In this document: positions 36,343-46,123 of the stretch, in pieces
Layout of the letters: each line of letters starts with the position of its first letter
Position numbering within the stretch: position 1 is the first letter of the stretch
Assembly: GCF_019740335.1 (NCBI RefSeq)
Contig: NZ_JAHXZS010000006.1
Location: 124,001 to 188,000, forward strand
Reading direction: 5' to 3'
DNA from: Alteraquisediminimonas sediminicola
GTDB lineage: Bacteria > Pseudomonadota > Alphaproteobacteria > Sphingomonadales > Sphingomonadaceae
DNA length: 64,000 nucleotides
Position numbers and translations under genes: made by a program
The notes under the pieces: generated by a model
What the model saw: only the letters and a program-made list of their open reading frames with translations
The model's database searches: none
What the model was told of the DNA's origin: nothing

Positions 36343-38016
36343 ATGCTTGCGGGAAGATCGCCATATATTGTCTTGATGGCGGTCTTCCTCGCGCTTGTAC
36401 CATCTGCCCCGGCTGTCGCACGCGCACCCGTTCGATCAGCCTTGGCCGATTATGTCCGTGCGCGGGTGGCGGATAGCGATGGCGATTCCGCCACGGCGCT
36501 GGCGGGATATCACGCCGCGTCAAAGTCTTTTCCCAATGACGCCGTATTGGCCAGTCGGCTGTTTCGTCAGGCCATTATGCAAGGCGACATGCCGCGCACG
36601 CTGGAAACTGCCCGCAAGCTCGATGCGCAAAACCGCTTGCCTGCGGATGCCCGTTTCCTGCTGATCGTCGATGCGATCAACCATCATGATGATAGCCTCG
36701 CCAAATCCCATGCGGCGCGACTGGAGCAAGAATCGGTCTTTGGTTTTACCGGCCCGATTCTGCGGGCGTGGCTGGCCTTTGGCGCGCATGAAGCCGACCC
36801 CTTCGCGCAATTGAACGGACCCGCCGTCGATCCCTCCTTTGCCAGCTATTATGACGAGCATCGCTGCTTGCTGCTGCTCGCCAGCGGCAAGGCGAATGAG
36901 GGCGTGGCCATGGCGCGCAACCTGATCGGCTCGTCCGGCGAGGGTCGCGCGATCCGTTTACAGATGCTGGCGGCGACCGCGTTGGCGCAGGCGGGCAAGC
37001 GCAATGAGGCGCTGGAGATACTGGCGGGCGATGACCCAACACTGGTTGCAGCGCGGCAGCGGCTGAACACTGGGCAGTCGTTCGTGCGCCCGGTCACCAC
37101 CGCGACCCAAGGCATTGCCGATTTATTGTTGCGATTGGCATCGGATGTGAATCGCGAACGGGTAACGCCGATGGCGCTGACCATCGCGCGCGCAGCGCTG
37201 TTGGCCAATCCGACCCTGACCGAAAGCCGGATGTTCACGAGCGGGCTGCTCGCTGCATCGGATCAACCGCGTCTCGGCCTCACCCTGCTGCCGGACGAGG
37301 CGCATGATGTATATGGTGCGACGATAGCAATCCTGCGTATTCAGTTGCTGGAAAAGGCAGGTGACACGGTGCAGGCAGTGGTCGTGGCCGAACGGCTTGC
37401 CCGTGCCCCGGATGCATCAGACGAGGATTGGACGCGATTGGCCGATCTGTATAGCGATGTCGGGCGTTATCAGGATGCATCGGATGCCTTTCAACGGGCT
37501 ATCGCATTGGTCGAGGCCAAAAGCGGCAAGGACGCCGTGCCTTGGTCCTATCGCCTGCTTTTTGGTGGCGCGCTGGAGAAATCCGGCGATTGGCACGCAG
37601 CGAAGGCGGAATTGACCGAGGCAGTGCGACTTGGCCCGGATCAGCCGGTGGCACTCAATTATCTCGGCTATGCCCAGCTTGCCCGGCGCGAAAATCTGGA
37701 AGAGGCGGAGAAATTGATCGAACGCGCGGCGACGCTGCGACCCGATGATCCCGCCATTACCGATTCGCTCGGCTGGACCTATTTCGTGCGCGGCCAGCAT
37801 CAAAAGGCCATCGACACGCTGGAACGCGCGGTGATCGCCGAACCGGCAGAGCCGACGATCAATGAACATCTGGGCGATGCCTATTGGCAGGTCGGTCGCA
37901 AGATCGATGCGCGTTATGCATGGAATGCGGCGCTTGTGCATGCCGAGCCAGCGGAGGCCGAACGCTTGCGGACCAAGATCGACCGGGGGCTGACACCGGA
38001 AACGACCTCTCCTTGA
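36343..38016 (+). CDS. exported tetratricopeptide-repeat protein
   Basis: A 557-residue protein starting MLAGRSPYIVLMAVFLALVPSAPAVARA, a signal peptide. The rest is helical repeats; the clearest TPRs are in the last third (EDWTRLADLYSDVGRYQDASDAFQRAIAL; PDQPVALNYLGYAQLARRENLEEAEKLIERA; ITDSLGWTYFVRGQHQKAIDTLERAV; NEHLGDAYWQVGRKIDARYAWNAAL). It probably acts in the periplasm as a scaffold. It begins 1 bp after the oxidoreductase stop and its stop overlaps the ispE start (TGATG), a conserved neighbourhood in sphingomonads as far as I recall. Confidence 0.88.
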   Translation: MLAGRSPYIVLMAVFLALVPSAPAVARAPVRSALADYVRARVADSDGDSATALAGYHAASKSFPNDAVLASRLFRQAIMQGDMPRTLETARKLDAQNRLPADARFLLIVDAINHHDDSLAKSHAARLEQESVFGFTGPILRAWLAFGAHEADPFAQLNGPAVDPSFASYYDEHRCLLLLASGKANEGVAMARNLIGSSGEGRAIRLQMLAATALAQAGKRNEALEILAGDDPTLVAARQRLNTGQSFVRPVTTATQGIADLLLRLASDVNRERVTPMALTIARAALLANPTLTESRMFTSGLLAASDQPRLGLTLLPDEAHDVYGATIAILRIQLLEKAGDTVQAVVVAERLARAPDASDEDWTRLADLYSDVGRYQDASDAFQRAIALVEAKSGKDAVPWSYRLLFGGALEKSGDWHAAKAELTEAVRLGPDQPVALNYLGYAQLARRENLEEAEKLIERAATLRPDDPAITDSLGWTYFVRGQHQKAIDTLERAVIAEPAEPTINEHLGDAYWQVGRKIDARYAWNAALVHAEPAEAERLRTKIDRGLTPETTSP

Positions 38017-38864
38017 TGGCCACGACGATGTTGTTCGAAACGGCTTTTGCGAAGATCAACCTCGCGCTGCACGTGCGTCGGCGGCGCGACGATGGCTATC
38101 ATGACATTGAAACCGTCTTCGCCTTTGCGCAGGCAGGTGATGCATTATCGGCCGAATTGGCAGATGAGGTGTGTCTCACGCTGACCGGGCCTTTTGGCGC
38201 GGTGTTGGCGGTGGATGAGGCGGATAATCTCGTTTTAAGGGCCGCCCGCGCGGTGCAGCAATCATTCGGCATCAAGGCCGGGGCGCATCTGACGCTGGAT
38301 AAGCGCCTGCCGGTTGCCTCCGGCATTGGCGGCGGTTCGGCGGATGCGGCGGCGGCGCTGCGCTTGCTGGCGCGTCTATGGGGGCTTGATCCCAGCGACC
38401 CACGCCTGATGACGATTGCCGAACTCTTGGGGTCTGATGTGCCAGCCTGTCTGGGGTCGGTGACCGGCTGGGCCGATGGACGGGGTTTTCCGGTACAACC
38501 GGTCGAGGCGCAGGGCTTGTCGGACACGCCGTTGCTGCTCGTCAATCCGGGCGTGGCGGTCGCGACCGGCCCGGTGTTTCGCGCATGGGATGGGGTCGAT
38601 CGCGGGCCATTGGCGGCGGACGCCAGCATCGAGGCAGCATGTGCCGGGCGGAACGATTTGCAACCACCGGCCATATCGCTTGCGCCCGTGATCGGTGAAT
38701 TGCTGGCCTTATTGGCGGATACCGCACCGCGCTTATCGCGCATGTCCGGGTCCGGGGCGACATGTTTTGCACTCTATGAAAGTCTCGCGGCCCGCGATAC
38801 GGCGGCGGCGATGGTCGCCGCGCGCCACCCCGATTTCTGGACCTTAGCGACCGCACTTCGCTAA
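38016..38864 (+). CDS. ispE: 4-diphosphocytidyl-2-C-methyl-D-erythritol kinase
   Basis: ATP-dependent kinase of the MEP isoprenoid pathway. The 282-residue GHMP kinase has ETAFAKINLALHVRRRRDDGYHDIETVF at the N-terminus, the ATP loop KRLPVASGIGGGSADAAAALRLL near residues 92-114, GSDVPACLG, and the C-terminal RMSGSGATCFALY. The start is at the TGATG junction with the TPR gene; a Met four codons later is possible. Confidence 0.95.
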   Translation: MATTMLFETAFAKINLALHVRRRRDDGYHDIETVFAFAQAGDALSAELADEVCLTLTGPFGAVLAVDEADNLVLRAARAVQQSFGIKAGAHLTLDKRLPVASGIGGGSADAAAALRLLARLWGLDPSDPRLMTIAELLGSDVPACLGSVTGWADGRGFPVQPVEAQGLSDTPLLLVNPGVAVATGPVFRAWDGVDRGPLAADASIEAACAGRNDLQPPAISLAPVIGELLALLADTAPRLSRMSGSGATCFALYESLAARDTAAAMVAARHPDFWTLATALR

Positions 38865-38866
38865 TA

Positions 38867-41800
38867 TTATTGCGCCAGCAATTGCTCTGCCCGTTCCAGA
38901 TCGACCGACACCAGTCGACTGACGCCGCGCTCCACCATCGTCACGCCGAACAGCCGGTCCATCCGGCTCATCGTCACGGCATTATGGGTGACAATCAGAT
39001 AACGGGTCTCGGTTTCCTGCTTCATCTGATCAAGCAAATCGCAGAATCGCTCGATATTCGCATCGTCGAGCGGGGCATCGACCTCGTCCAATACGCAAAT
39101 CGGCGCGGGGTTGGTGAGGAACAGGCCAAAGATCAATGCGACCGCCGTCAACGCCTGTTCGCCACCCGACAGCAGGGTCAGCGACGCGAGCCTCTTACCC
39201 GGCGGCTGGGCAAGAATTTCCAGCCCGGCCTCTAGCGGATCGTCGCTATCGACCAATTCGAGATGCGCTTCGCCGCCACCGAACAAGGTCGTGAACAGGC
39301 GCCGGAAATGGCCGTCCACCGCCTCGAATGCGGCCAACAATCGTGCGCGGCCTTCGCGGTTGAGGCTGCCGATGGAGCCGCGCAGGCGGTTGATCGCCAG
39401 ATGCAGTTCATCGCGCTCCCGCGTGCTGACCTCGCGGACCTGTTCCAATTCGCTCAATTCCTGTTCGGCGACAAGATTGACCGGGCCAAGCCGTTCGCGG
39501 TCGAGGGTCGCGCGTTCAAGCTTGGCCGATTCCCCGCCGACATCGCCGACATCCGTTGCGGCAAAGCCGATTTTCTCCGGTAATACCGGGGCAGGGCATT
39601 CAAACCGCTCACCCGCCACCCGGCCCATTTCGACCCGGCGCAATTCCTGATTTTCAAGCCGTGCCGCCGCACCCGCCCGTGTCTCACGCGCGGCCGCCAA
39701 TGCTTCGCCTGTAGTGCCTGCGCCCTGTTCCGCATATCGCAGCGCGGCCTCGGCCTCTTGTTCCGATGCAGCACGTTCTATCGACAAAGCGGCGGCGCGG
39801 TCGTTTTCTGCTTCAAGCCCGGTAATCAATAGTGCCAGCCGTGCCGGGCGGTCTTGCTGTTCGGCCTGTTCACGGGTGATGTCTTCAAAACGCTGCTGCA
39901 TCTCGCGCAGGCGTTTGGCCGCGTCCCCGGCGCGTGATTTCCAGCCGCGTATTTCAGCGCGAATGGCCTCCCGACGTGCGTGATCGCGCCCGATCCGGCC
40001 TTGCAGCCCGGCCAATTCGCTGCGGGCCTGTCCGAATTGATCACGGGCACGGTCATGTTGGGCGCGCAGGTCCGCCACTTGCGCGTTGATCTGCTGTTGG
40101 TCCGGCAAGGCGGCTTTGGCGGCTTCGGCTTCGGCGCATTGCTGCTTGGCGGCATCGCGGCCAGCGGCGGCGCGGGTCGCGCGTTCATCAAGGGCGCGGC
40201 GCTGGTCGGCCAGCCGGTCAATCGCGGCGCGGGCCTGATCGCCATCGCGCAGCGCTTGGCGTTGCTCGGCTTCTGCCTTGGCCAGCGCATCGCGGGCGGA
40301 ACGTTCATCCTCGCGGGCGCGATTGACCTGTTGTTGCGCAGACTGTTCGGCCTGTTCTGCCGCTGCCAATATTGCGCGGGCATCGGGCATTTGTTGTTCG
40401 AGCGCGGCGAGCCGGTTGATCCGCATCAGCCGCGCCGCGGCATCGGCACCGACCCCGGTCGCGATATAGCCGTCCCAGCGCCGCAACCGGCCATCTTGTG
40501 TCACCAGCCGTTGCCCGACCTGCAAGATGCGTGTGCCATCGTCTTGATCGACCACCCCGACCTGTTGTAATCTGCGCCGCAACACATCCGGGGCCTGCAC
40601 TTTATCGGCGAGACAAATCGCGCCTTTGGGCAAGGCCGGATCGCTTGTGTTCAGTTCGGCCCCGCCCCAATAACGAGCATTGCCGGGCTTCAGACCTGCA
40701 TCCAGTTCATCGCCAAGGGCGGCGGCCAACGCCTGTTCAAAGCCCGGATCGGCGCGGACATGGCCGATGGCGCGGTCGGCGGTGTCGCCGTTTTTCAACG
40801 CCTTGCTCAATGCGCGGGCCTCGGATTCCAGCGTCGCCAATTGTGCGCGACGCTCCCCGACCTGTGCCTGCGCCACCTCGCGCGCCTTGGCGGCGGCATC
40901 GCGGGCCTGTTCGGCGGTGGCGATGGCGTCGCTCGCCGTCATGATGATCTGGCCGGTCGCGCCTGCCCGCGCCTCGGCCTCGGCCAGCGCGGTCTTGAGC
41001 GGGGCCTCATCCGGCAGGCGTTGTTGTTCGGCTGCAACCGCCGCGCAATCCTGTTCAGTGCGGGCGACTGCCTGTTTGGCGGTTTGCAAGGCGGCCTCGG
41101 CCACGCGGGCATCGGCAAGGGCGGATGCCTGTTCGGTCTGGGCGCGGGCCAAGGCCAGTTCCGCCGCATGGGTGGTTTCGGACAGATGCGCGACCAGCGC
41201 TTCGCGATTGGCCTGTTCCTTGTCGGACTGGGCCAAGGTCGTGGCCAGCGATTTATCCTCTTCCTCCAGACGGGAAAGCGCCTCTGCCGCATCATGGCCA
41301 AGCGCATCCTCGCGGCCCTGATCTTGCAGCAAGGCCTCACGACGTTCCTGCAATTCGCGCAGGCGGCGTTCGGTCATCCCCAGTTCCTGCCGGTTGCTGG
41401 CAAGCTGTTGGGCAATGTCATTGGCGGCATCTCGGGCCTTTTGCGCGGCGGCGCGGGCCTGTGCGAGGGTGGCGACGGCCTGTTCCTGCGCGGCGCGGGC
41501 CTCGTCCTGCTTTGTCTGGGCGGCTGTGACGGCGGCCTCTGCCGCGCTGGCTTCCTTGCGGGCGGCCTCGGCGGCGGCAACGGCATCGCGCCATTTGGCG
41601 AAGATCAACCGCGCCTCGAACAGCCGCACTTCCTCGGTCAGCACGCGGTAACGCTCGGCGGTGCGGGCCTGACGCTTCAGTGCATTGGCGCGTTGCTCCA
41701 TCTCAGCCAGCACTTCATCCAGCCGGGTGAGATTGCCCTCGGTCGCCCGCAGCTTTTGCTCGGCATCCTTGCGGCGGACATGAAGGCCGGAAATCCCCGC

Positions 41801-42313
41801 CGCCTCTTCCAGCATCTGGCGGCGTTCGGCGGGCTTGGCGGCAATAACGGCGGCAATCTTACCTTGGCTTACCAGCGCCGGGCTATGCGCCCCGGTCGCG
41901 GCATCGGCGAACAATAACGATACATCCTTGGCGCGGACATCGCGGCCATTCAGGCGATAGGCCGACCCCGCGCCGCGTTCGATCCGGCGGACGACCTCGA
42001 CTTCGCCATCATGCGGTACGCCGCTGCCGGGCAGGCCGGGGGTATGCGCGCCGCCTTGTTCGATCAACAAAGACACTTCGGCAAAATCGCGGGCAGGGCG
42101 GCTGGTGGTGCCCGCGAAGATCACGTCTTCCATCCCGCCGCCGCGCATGGATTTGGCGCTGGCTTCGCCCATGACCCAGCGAATGGCCTCCAGCAAATTG
42201 GATTTGCCGCAACCATTCGGGCCGACGACCCCGGTCAGCCCCGGCTCGATTCGCAGTTCCGCCGCATCGACGAAACTTTTGAATCCGCTGAGCTTGAGCC
42301 GCCGGATTTTCAT
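38867..42313 (-). CDS. smc: chromosome segregation protein SMC
   Basis: A 1148-residue condensin ATPase. Walker A GPNGCGKSN is at 31-39. Long coiled coils rich in Ala, Glu, Gln and Arg cover about 170-500 and 640-930. A hinge of about 510-640 includes DELDAGLKPGNARYWGGAE and QVGVVDQDDG. The signature LSGGEQALTAVALIFG begins at 1048 and Walker B VLDEVDAPLDD is at about 1075-1084. It is last in the leftward dciA-dsbA-smc order and likely acts with the ParB-parS system seen nearby. The stop is 2 bp from the convergent ispE stop. Confidence 0.97.
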   Translation of the reverse strand: MKIRRLKLSGFKSFVDAAELRIEPGLTGVVGPNGCGKSNLLEAIRWVMGEASAKSMRGGGMEDVIFAGTTSRPARDFAEVSLLIEQGGAHTPGLPGSGVPHDGEVEVVRRIERGAGSAYRLNGRDVRAKDVSLLFADAATGAHSPALVSQGKIAAVIAAKPAERRQMLEEAAGISGLHVRRKDAEQKLRATEGNLTRLDEVLAEMEQRANALKRQARTAERYRVLTEEVRLFEARLIFAKWRDAVAAAEAARKEASAAEAAVTAAQTKQDEARAAQEQAVATLAQARAAAQKARDAANDIAQQLASNRQELGMTERRLRELQERREALLQDQGREDALGHDAAEALSRLEEEDKSLATTLAQSDKEQANREALVAHLSETTHAAELALARAQTEQASALADARVAEAALQTAKQAVARTEQDCAAVAAEQQRLPDEAPLKTALAEAEARAGATGQIIMTASDAIATAEQARDAAAKAREVAQAQVGERRAQLATLESEARALSKALKNGDTADRAIGHVRADPGFEQALAAALGDELDAGLKPGNARYWGGAELNTSDPALPKGAICLADKVQAPDVLRRRLQQVGVVDQDDGTRILQVGQRLVTQDGRLRRWDGYIATGVGADAAARLMRINRLAALEQQMPDARAILAAAEQAEQSAQQQVNRAREDERSARDALAKAEAEQRQALRDGDQARAAIDRLADQRRALDERATRAAAGRDAAKQQCAEAEAAKAALPDQQQINAQVADLRAQHDRARDQFGQARSELAGLQGRIGRDHARREAIRAEIRGWKSRAGDAAKRLREMQQRFEDITREQAEQQDRPARLALLITGLEAENDRAAALSIERAASEQEAEAALRYAEQGAGTTGEALAAARETRAGAAARLENQELRRVEMGRVAGERFECPAPVLPEKIGFAATDVGDVGGESAKLERATLDRERLGPVNLVAEQELSELEQVREVSTRERDELHLAINRLRGSIGSLNREGRARLLAAFEAVDGHFRRLFTTLFGGGEAHLELVDSDDPLEAGLEILAQPPGKRLASLTLLSGGEQALTAVALIFGLFLTNPAPICVLDEVDAPLDDANIERFCDLLDQMKQETETRYLIVTHNAVTMSRMDRLFGVTMVERGVSRLVSVDLERAEQLLAQ

Positions 42314-42346
42314 GCAGTCAGCGCCAGAAAGCGATCACTGAACCGT

Positions 42347-43087
42347 TCAAAGCGCGGCCTTGATCTTCGGTTCCAGCGCCGTCCATTCGGCGACATCGTC
42401 GACGCGCTTGCCATTGATCAGGAACATCGGCGTGCCGGTCAGCTGATATTCGTTGACCGCGCGGTTGCGCATGGCGACGAGCTGATCCAGCGACTTTTGA
42501 TCGGTAAGGCAGGCATTGGCCTTGGCCGCAGGAATGCCGCGCTGCGCGACAAAGGCGGTGAGGCCGGTCGCCTGACCGAGAAACTGGAATTGCTGCGCCG
42601 GGGTCATCGTGCTGAGACGCTGCTGATCAGCCTGTGTCATGCCTTGCGCTTTTTCGAACATCGCGGCCTGATTGGCGAACATCTGTTCAGTCAGCTTGGC
42701 ATAAGGCTTGGCCCCGCCGCAGCGGCTGAGCAACGCGCCGACGACATCGATCGGATCGCGCACAAAGTTGCGGATCTCGAGCGAAACCTTGCCGCTGGCG
42801 ATATATTGCGCCTTCAATGCAGGCACGCCCTTTGCGGCGAAATCGGCGCAATGCGAGCAGGTGAGCGAGGCATATTCAACCAGCTTCACCTTGGCATTGG
42901 GATTACCGATGCGAAAGCCGCCATCTGCGGTGGCCGTCACATTTTCGACCCAGCCGCCGCTGATGGCACCCGCGCCCGCATTGGCCGCTGGCTTGGCCTC
43001 CGCCTCATTGCTGGCAGTCGGGTTCTGATTGCATCCTGCCAGCAGGAGGAGTCCGATTGTAAAGGTCTTGAAATGGCGGGGGCGCAT
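42347..43087 (-). CDS. DsbA-family thiol oxidoreductase, predicted lipoprotein
   Basis: A 246-residue protein with lipobox LLLLAGC (Cys19) so probably anchored by a lipid in the periplasm. The thioredoxin domain of about residues 50-246 has the active site CSHC in YASLTCSHCADFA and the cis-Pro in TGTPMFLING. The linker is Ala/Glu rich. The family acts in disulfide formation or isomerisation. It lies 33 bp upstream of smc, a conserved pairing in alphaproteobacteria. Confidence 0.9.
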   Translation of the reverse strand: MRPRHFKTFTIGLLLLAGCNQNPTASNEAEAKPAANAGAGAISGGWVENVTATADGGFRIGNPNAKVKLVEYASLTCSHCADFAAKGVPALKAQYIASGKVSLEIRNFVRDPIDVVGALLSRCGGAKPYAKLTEQMFANQAAMFEKAQGMTQADQQRLSTMTPAQQFQFLGQATGLTAFVAQRGIPAAKANACLTDQKSLDQLVAMRNRAVNEYQLTGTPMFLINGKRVDDVAEWTALEPKIKAAL

Positions 43088-43129
43088 CTGGGTGAAGCTC
43101 CTTGGATGGGTTTACGGTTACTTGTTGTT

Positions 43130-43708
43130 TCAGGACGGCTTGCCCGGTTCGGGCTTCGCTTTGTCGGCTTTCTGCCCGATTAGGGGCGTCTCGTCAAAGA
43201 CTGGTGCGCCGAGGCTATCGGCCATCGCGCCCGCGAGTGATTCAAGGCAGGCGCGCAGTTCCGGATCGGCGATCGGGCGCAGGCCCGGACCCAAGGGTAA
43301 AGGCACGGAACGAAGGCTGGGCGGGCTTTTGCGTTCCGGGCGGACGGTGGCGATGCGATCCTGACGCAACACGATCCGCGCCACCGCGCCATAGCCGAAA
43401 AAGCGGTTGGTGCGTTCAATGATGTCGGGAATAACATGCTGCATCATCGGTGCATGGGCCGGTTCCACCACCAAAGTCATGACGCCATTGCCGCGTTGTC
43501 CTTTGGGGAAACGGATCGATTCCGGCGCGGAGACTTGTGCATAACGCGCCCCGGCGATTTCCGGCCAGCGGCTGATGATCGACGATTGGACGAAACCGAA
43601 TCGGCGAAACGACATGCGCCCGACATCGGGCAGCAATTCGCCCACGCGACGGCTGCGCTTGCGGCGGTCGGCGGGTTCGCCGCTGGTTGGTTTGCGCCCT
43701 TTTGTCAT
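43130..43708 (-). CDS. DciA-family protein (DUF721)
   Basis: A 192-residue protein with the DUF721 core (RMSFRRFGFVQSSIISRWPEIAGARYAQVSAPESIRF...GVMTLVVEPAHAPMMQHVIPDIIERTNRFFGYGAVARIVLRQD). DciA proteins load the replicative helicase DnaB in bacteria lacking DnaC; that role is inferred here. The tail of about 60 residues is Pro-rich. GGAAG five bases before this ATG favours it over an ATG 12 bp upstream. Divergent from mutY with 26 bp between starts. Confidence 0.85.
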   Translation of the reverse strand: MTKGRKPTSGEPADRRKRSRRVGELLPDVGRMSFRRFGFVQSSIISRWPEIAGARYAQVSAPESIRFPKGQRGNGVMTLVVEPAHAPMMQHVIPDIIERTNRFFGYGAVARIVLRQDRIATVRPERKSPPSLRSVPLPLGPGLRPIADPELRACLESLAGAMADSLGAPVFDETPLIGQKADKAKPEPGKPS

Positions 43709-43734
43709 GCGCGCTTCCATGCCATAGCGCTGGC

Positions 43735-44769
43735 ATGGCTGTCGACAGCACATCCCGGATCGCCCGCAGTTTATTGCGCTGGTATGATCAATATGCGCGG
43801 GACTTGCCTTGGCGGGTCCGGCCCGGCAGCAATGTCGCGCCCGATCCGTATCGCGTCTGGCTGTCCGAAGTCATGCTGCAACAAACGACCGTCGCCACAG
43901 TGCGCGAACGCTTCGATCTGTTTCTGACGCGCTGGCCCGCGGTCGCTGAGCTGGCGGCGGCGGATGATTCGGATGTTCTCGCGGCATGGGCGGGGCTTGG
44001 CTATTATGCGCGGGCGCGCAATCTGATCGCCTGCGCGCGCACGGTCGCACAGGCGCATGGCGGGACTTTTCCATCGAGCGAGGAGGCGCTGCGCGGCCTG
44101 CCCGGCATCGGGCCTTATACGGCCGCCGCGATCGCCGCTTTTGCTTTTGGTCAGCGGGCGGTGGTGGTCGATGGCAATGTGGAGCGGATCGTCAGCCGGT
44201 TGTTCGCGATCGATACGCCGCTCCCGGCATCGCGTCCGGAAATCTATCGCAAGATGGATAGCATTACGCCCGATGCGCGGGCGGGAGATTTCGCACAGGC
44301 GATGATGGATCTCGCCACCGCCATTTGCCAGCCCAAGCGCGCCGATTGCCTGATTTGCCCGTTGCATGACGATTGCGCGGGGCGGGGCGCGGCGGACCCA
44401 TTGCGCTTTCCGGTCAAGGCGGCGCGCAAATTACGCCCGGTGCGCCATGGCGAGGTCTGGTGGGTGACGCGCGGGGATGAGGTGCTGCTGGTCCGCCGCC
44501 CTGACAAGGGCTTGCTCGGCGGGATGCGGGGTTTGCCGGGTAGCGACTGGCGCGACGGGCCGGGGGATATGCCGGGTAAGATCGGGGCCGATGTCGTCCA
44601 TGTCTTCACCCATTTTGAATTGCGGCTGCGAATCATGACGATGACGGCGGATGAGGCCAGCGCCCATCAACTGACCGGCGAATATTGGCCCATCGAACAA
44701 TTGGACGAGGCCGGTCTGCCGACCCTATACACGAAAGTCGCAGATAAGATGGGAGTAGGTTTATCATGA
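43735..44769 (+). CDS. mutY: A/G-specific adenine DNA glycosylase
   Basis: Removes A opposite 8-oxoG. The 344-residue protein has RDLPWR, EVMLQQTTVATV (catalytic Glu), the helix-hairpin-helix LPGIGPYTAAAIAAFAF, the catalytic Asp in VVDGNVERIVSR and the 4Fe-4S ligands C-x6-C-x2-C-x5-C (CQPKRADCLICPLHDDC). The C-terminal NUDIX-like 8-oxoG-recognition domain starts near 230. MAVDSTS is preferred because the upstream extension overlaps the divergent dciA gene. Confidence 0.95.
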   Translation: MAVDSTSRIARSLLRWYDQYARDLPWRVRPGSNVAPDPYRVWLSEVMLQQTTVATVRERFDLFLTRWPAVAELAAADDSDVLAAWAGLGYYARARNLIACARTVAQAHGGTFPSSEEALRGLPGIGPYTAAAIAAFAFGQRAVVVDGNVERIVSRLFAIDTPLPASRPEIYRKMDSITPDARAGDFAQAMMDLATAICQPKRADCLICPLHDDCAGRGAADPLRFPVKAARKLRPVRHGEVWWVTRGDEVLLVRRPDKGLLGGMRGLPGSDWRDGPGDMPGKIGADVVHVFTHFELRLRIMTMTADEASAHQLTGEYWPIEQLDEAGLPTLYTKVADKMGVGLS

Positions 44770-45638
44770 CGGGCATTGGGTTTACGGGAGCGCCGCTCGA
44801 CCGGAATGATGCGATGCGCAACGATGTGGTGGCGATTGCCGCGGCATTGCGCAGCCCCTTGGCACGGCTGTTGCGGATGGAGGGGCTGGAACCGGCCTTA
44901 TCCGAAGATTGGGCACTGATCTGGGATGATGTGCCTGCGGACGCGCAGCATGCGGATTATATCTTTCTCGGCCTGTATGATGATGCGCCCTGCTTTGCCG
45001 CATTGCCGCCGCGCCCCGCCAATCCAACCGTGTCGCGGCCCGGCTGGCATTTGTTAAGTACCCTGCCCGACGATCAGGCGGCGATTTGGGGCGCGGCGAA
45101 GAGCGTGATCGATTGGCATTGGCGGCATGGATTTTGCGCCGTGTGCGGTTCCCCCAGCACAGTATTTCGCGGCGGTTGGGCGCGGCGTTGCAATGATTGC
45201 AATGCCGAACATTATCCGCGCGTCGATCCGGTGGTGATCATGCTGGCGGTGGATGGTGAACGCGCCTTGGTCGGAAGGCAGCCGAGCTTTCCCGCGGGCC
45301 GTTATTCGGCGCTCGCAGGCTTTATCGAACCGGGCGAATCATTGGAAGAAGCGGTGCGCCGCGAAATTTATGAAGAAGCGGGCGTGCGCTGCGGCGCGGT
45401 TCATTATGTGGCGAGCCAGCCCTGGCCATTCCCTTCATCATTGATGATCGCATGCATTGCCGAGGCAGAAACGACTGATATCGTGCTGGATGAAAATGAG
45501 TTGGAACATGCGTTTTGGGTGGAAAAGGCCGATGTACAACAGGCATTTGACCCCAATTGTGCAGACCCGGTTTTCATCCTGCCGCCACCCCAGGCAATTG
45601 CCCATCATTTGTTCCTGCATTGGGCGTTTCACCGTTGA
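44766..45638 (+). CDS. nudC: NAD(H) pyrophosphatase / RNA decapping hydrolase NudC
   Basis: A 290-residue Nudix hydrolase. The zinc ribbon CAVCGS ... CNDCNAEHYPR lies near residues 123-148, followed by the Nudix box GFIEPGESLEEAVRREIYEEAGV near 178-200 and the NudC-specific SQPWPFPSSLM motif. It cleaves NADH and NAD-capped RNA. The start overlaps the mutY stop by ATGA. Confidence 0.95.
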   Translation: MTGIGFTGAPLDRNDAMRNDVVAIAAALRSPLARLLRMEGLEPALSEDWALIWDDVPADAQHADYIFLGLYDDAPCFAALPPRPANPTVSRPGWHLLSTLPDDQAAIWGAAKSVIDWHWRHGFCAVCGSPSTVFRGGWARRCNDCNAEHYPRVDPVVIMLAVDGERALVGRQPSFPAGRYSALAGFIEPGESLEEAVRREIYEEAGVRCGAVHYVASQPWPFPSSLMIACIAEAETTDIVLDENELEHAFWVEKADVQQAFDPNCADPVFILPPPQAIAHHLFLHWAFHR

Positions 45639-45665
45639 TCGGCCGGCTGCGTCCGGCCAAATTGG

Positions 45666-45681
45666 TTAACTAAAAGTCAAC
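45666..45681 (+). promoter_or_regulatory. possible CtrA-binding site upstream of the sciP region
   Basis: TTAA-N7-TCAAC matches the CtrA consensus TTAA-N7-TTAAC at all but one base. It is 45 bp before the small gene at 45726 and 440 bp before sciP. In Caulobacter sciP is activated by CtrA; site function here is inferred. Confidence 0.4.
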
Positions 45682-45725
45682 GACGCGTTTACCAGCCTTT
45701 AGCCATGTGCGGTTAAACCGGTCGC

Positions 45726-46001
45726 ATGGAACTGGTACCAAGCCTCTTTGAACGGATGACCGACGCGACCCCGGTCAGCGCATTTGATTATGCGCTGCTC
45801 AAGGTCGCCATCCGTATGGCATGCGCCGAAACTCCGACAGCGCGTATCGCTGCGGGGCAGGCGACTGTTGGTGCGCCCCGTAACCGGGCGCATCGAGAGG
45901 CGGATCGGCTTGTCAGTCTTTTTGCCGGGGCTGGCGCGTCTTCCGGGCAATATATCGAATCGGGAAGCTTTAATCGTTTCACCGCCAATGGGAGGCGTTG
46001 A
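45726..46001 (+). CDS. hypothetical protein, 91 residues, upstream of sciP
   Basis: MELVPSLFERMTDATPVSAFDYALLKVAIRMACAETPTARIAAGQATVGAPRNRAHREADRLVSLF is plausible as a short helical protein; there is no signal peptide, membrane segment or motif I recognise. The frame has no strong ribosome-binding site and overlaps weaker frames, so coding status is uncertain. A CtrA-like box 45 bp upstream and sciP 122 bp downstream could place it in a cell-cycle operon. Confidence 0.4.
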   Translation: MELVPSLFERMTDATPVSAFDYALLKVAIRMACAETPTARIAAGQATVGAPRNRAHREADRLVSLFAGAGASSGQYIESGSFNRFTANGRR

Positions 46002-46123
46002 GATGGAGAAATTTTCCATGAATCGCCTGTTTACCAAGGCGTTCAAAGCTTCCTTCAAGTGCAGTGGCGTATGCGGATCTTGTGACTGTGCACTGGGTGC
46101 ACAGATGTCATTTTGAGGGTAAA

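Noticed and set aside
40760-41917. 385-codon Gly/Ala/Leu-rich frame on the plus strand
   Set aside because: Antisense to the coiled-coil region of smc; the apparent glycine-rich composition reflects GC-rich Ala/Gln/Arg codons read backwards.
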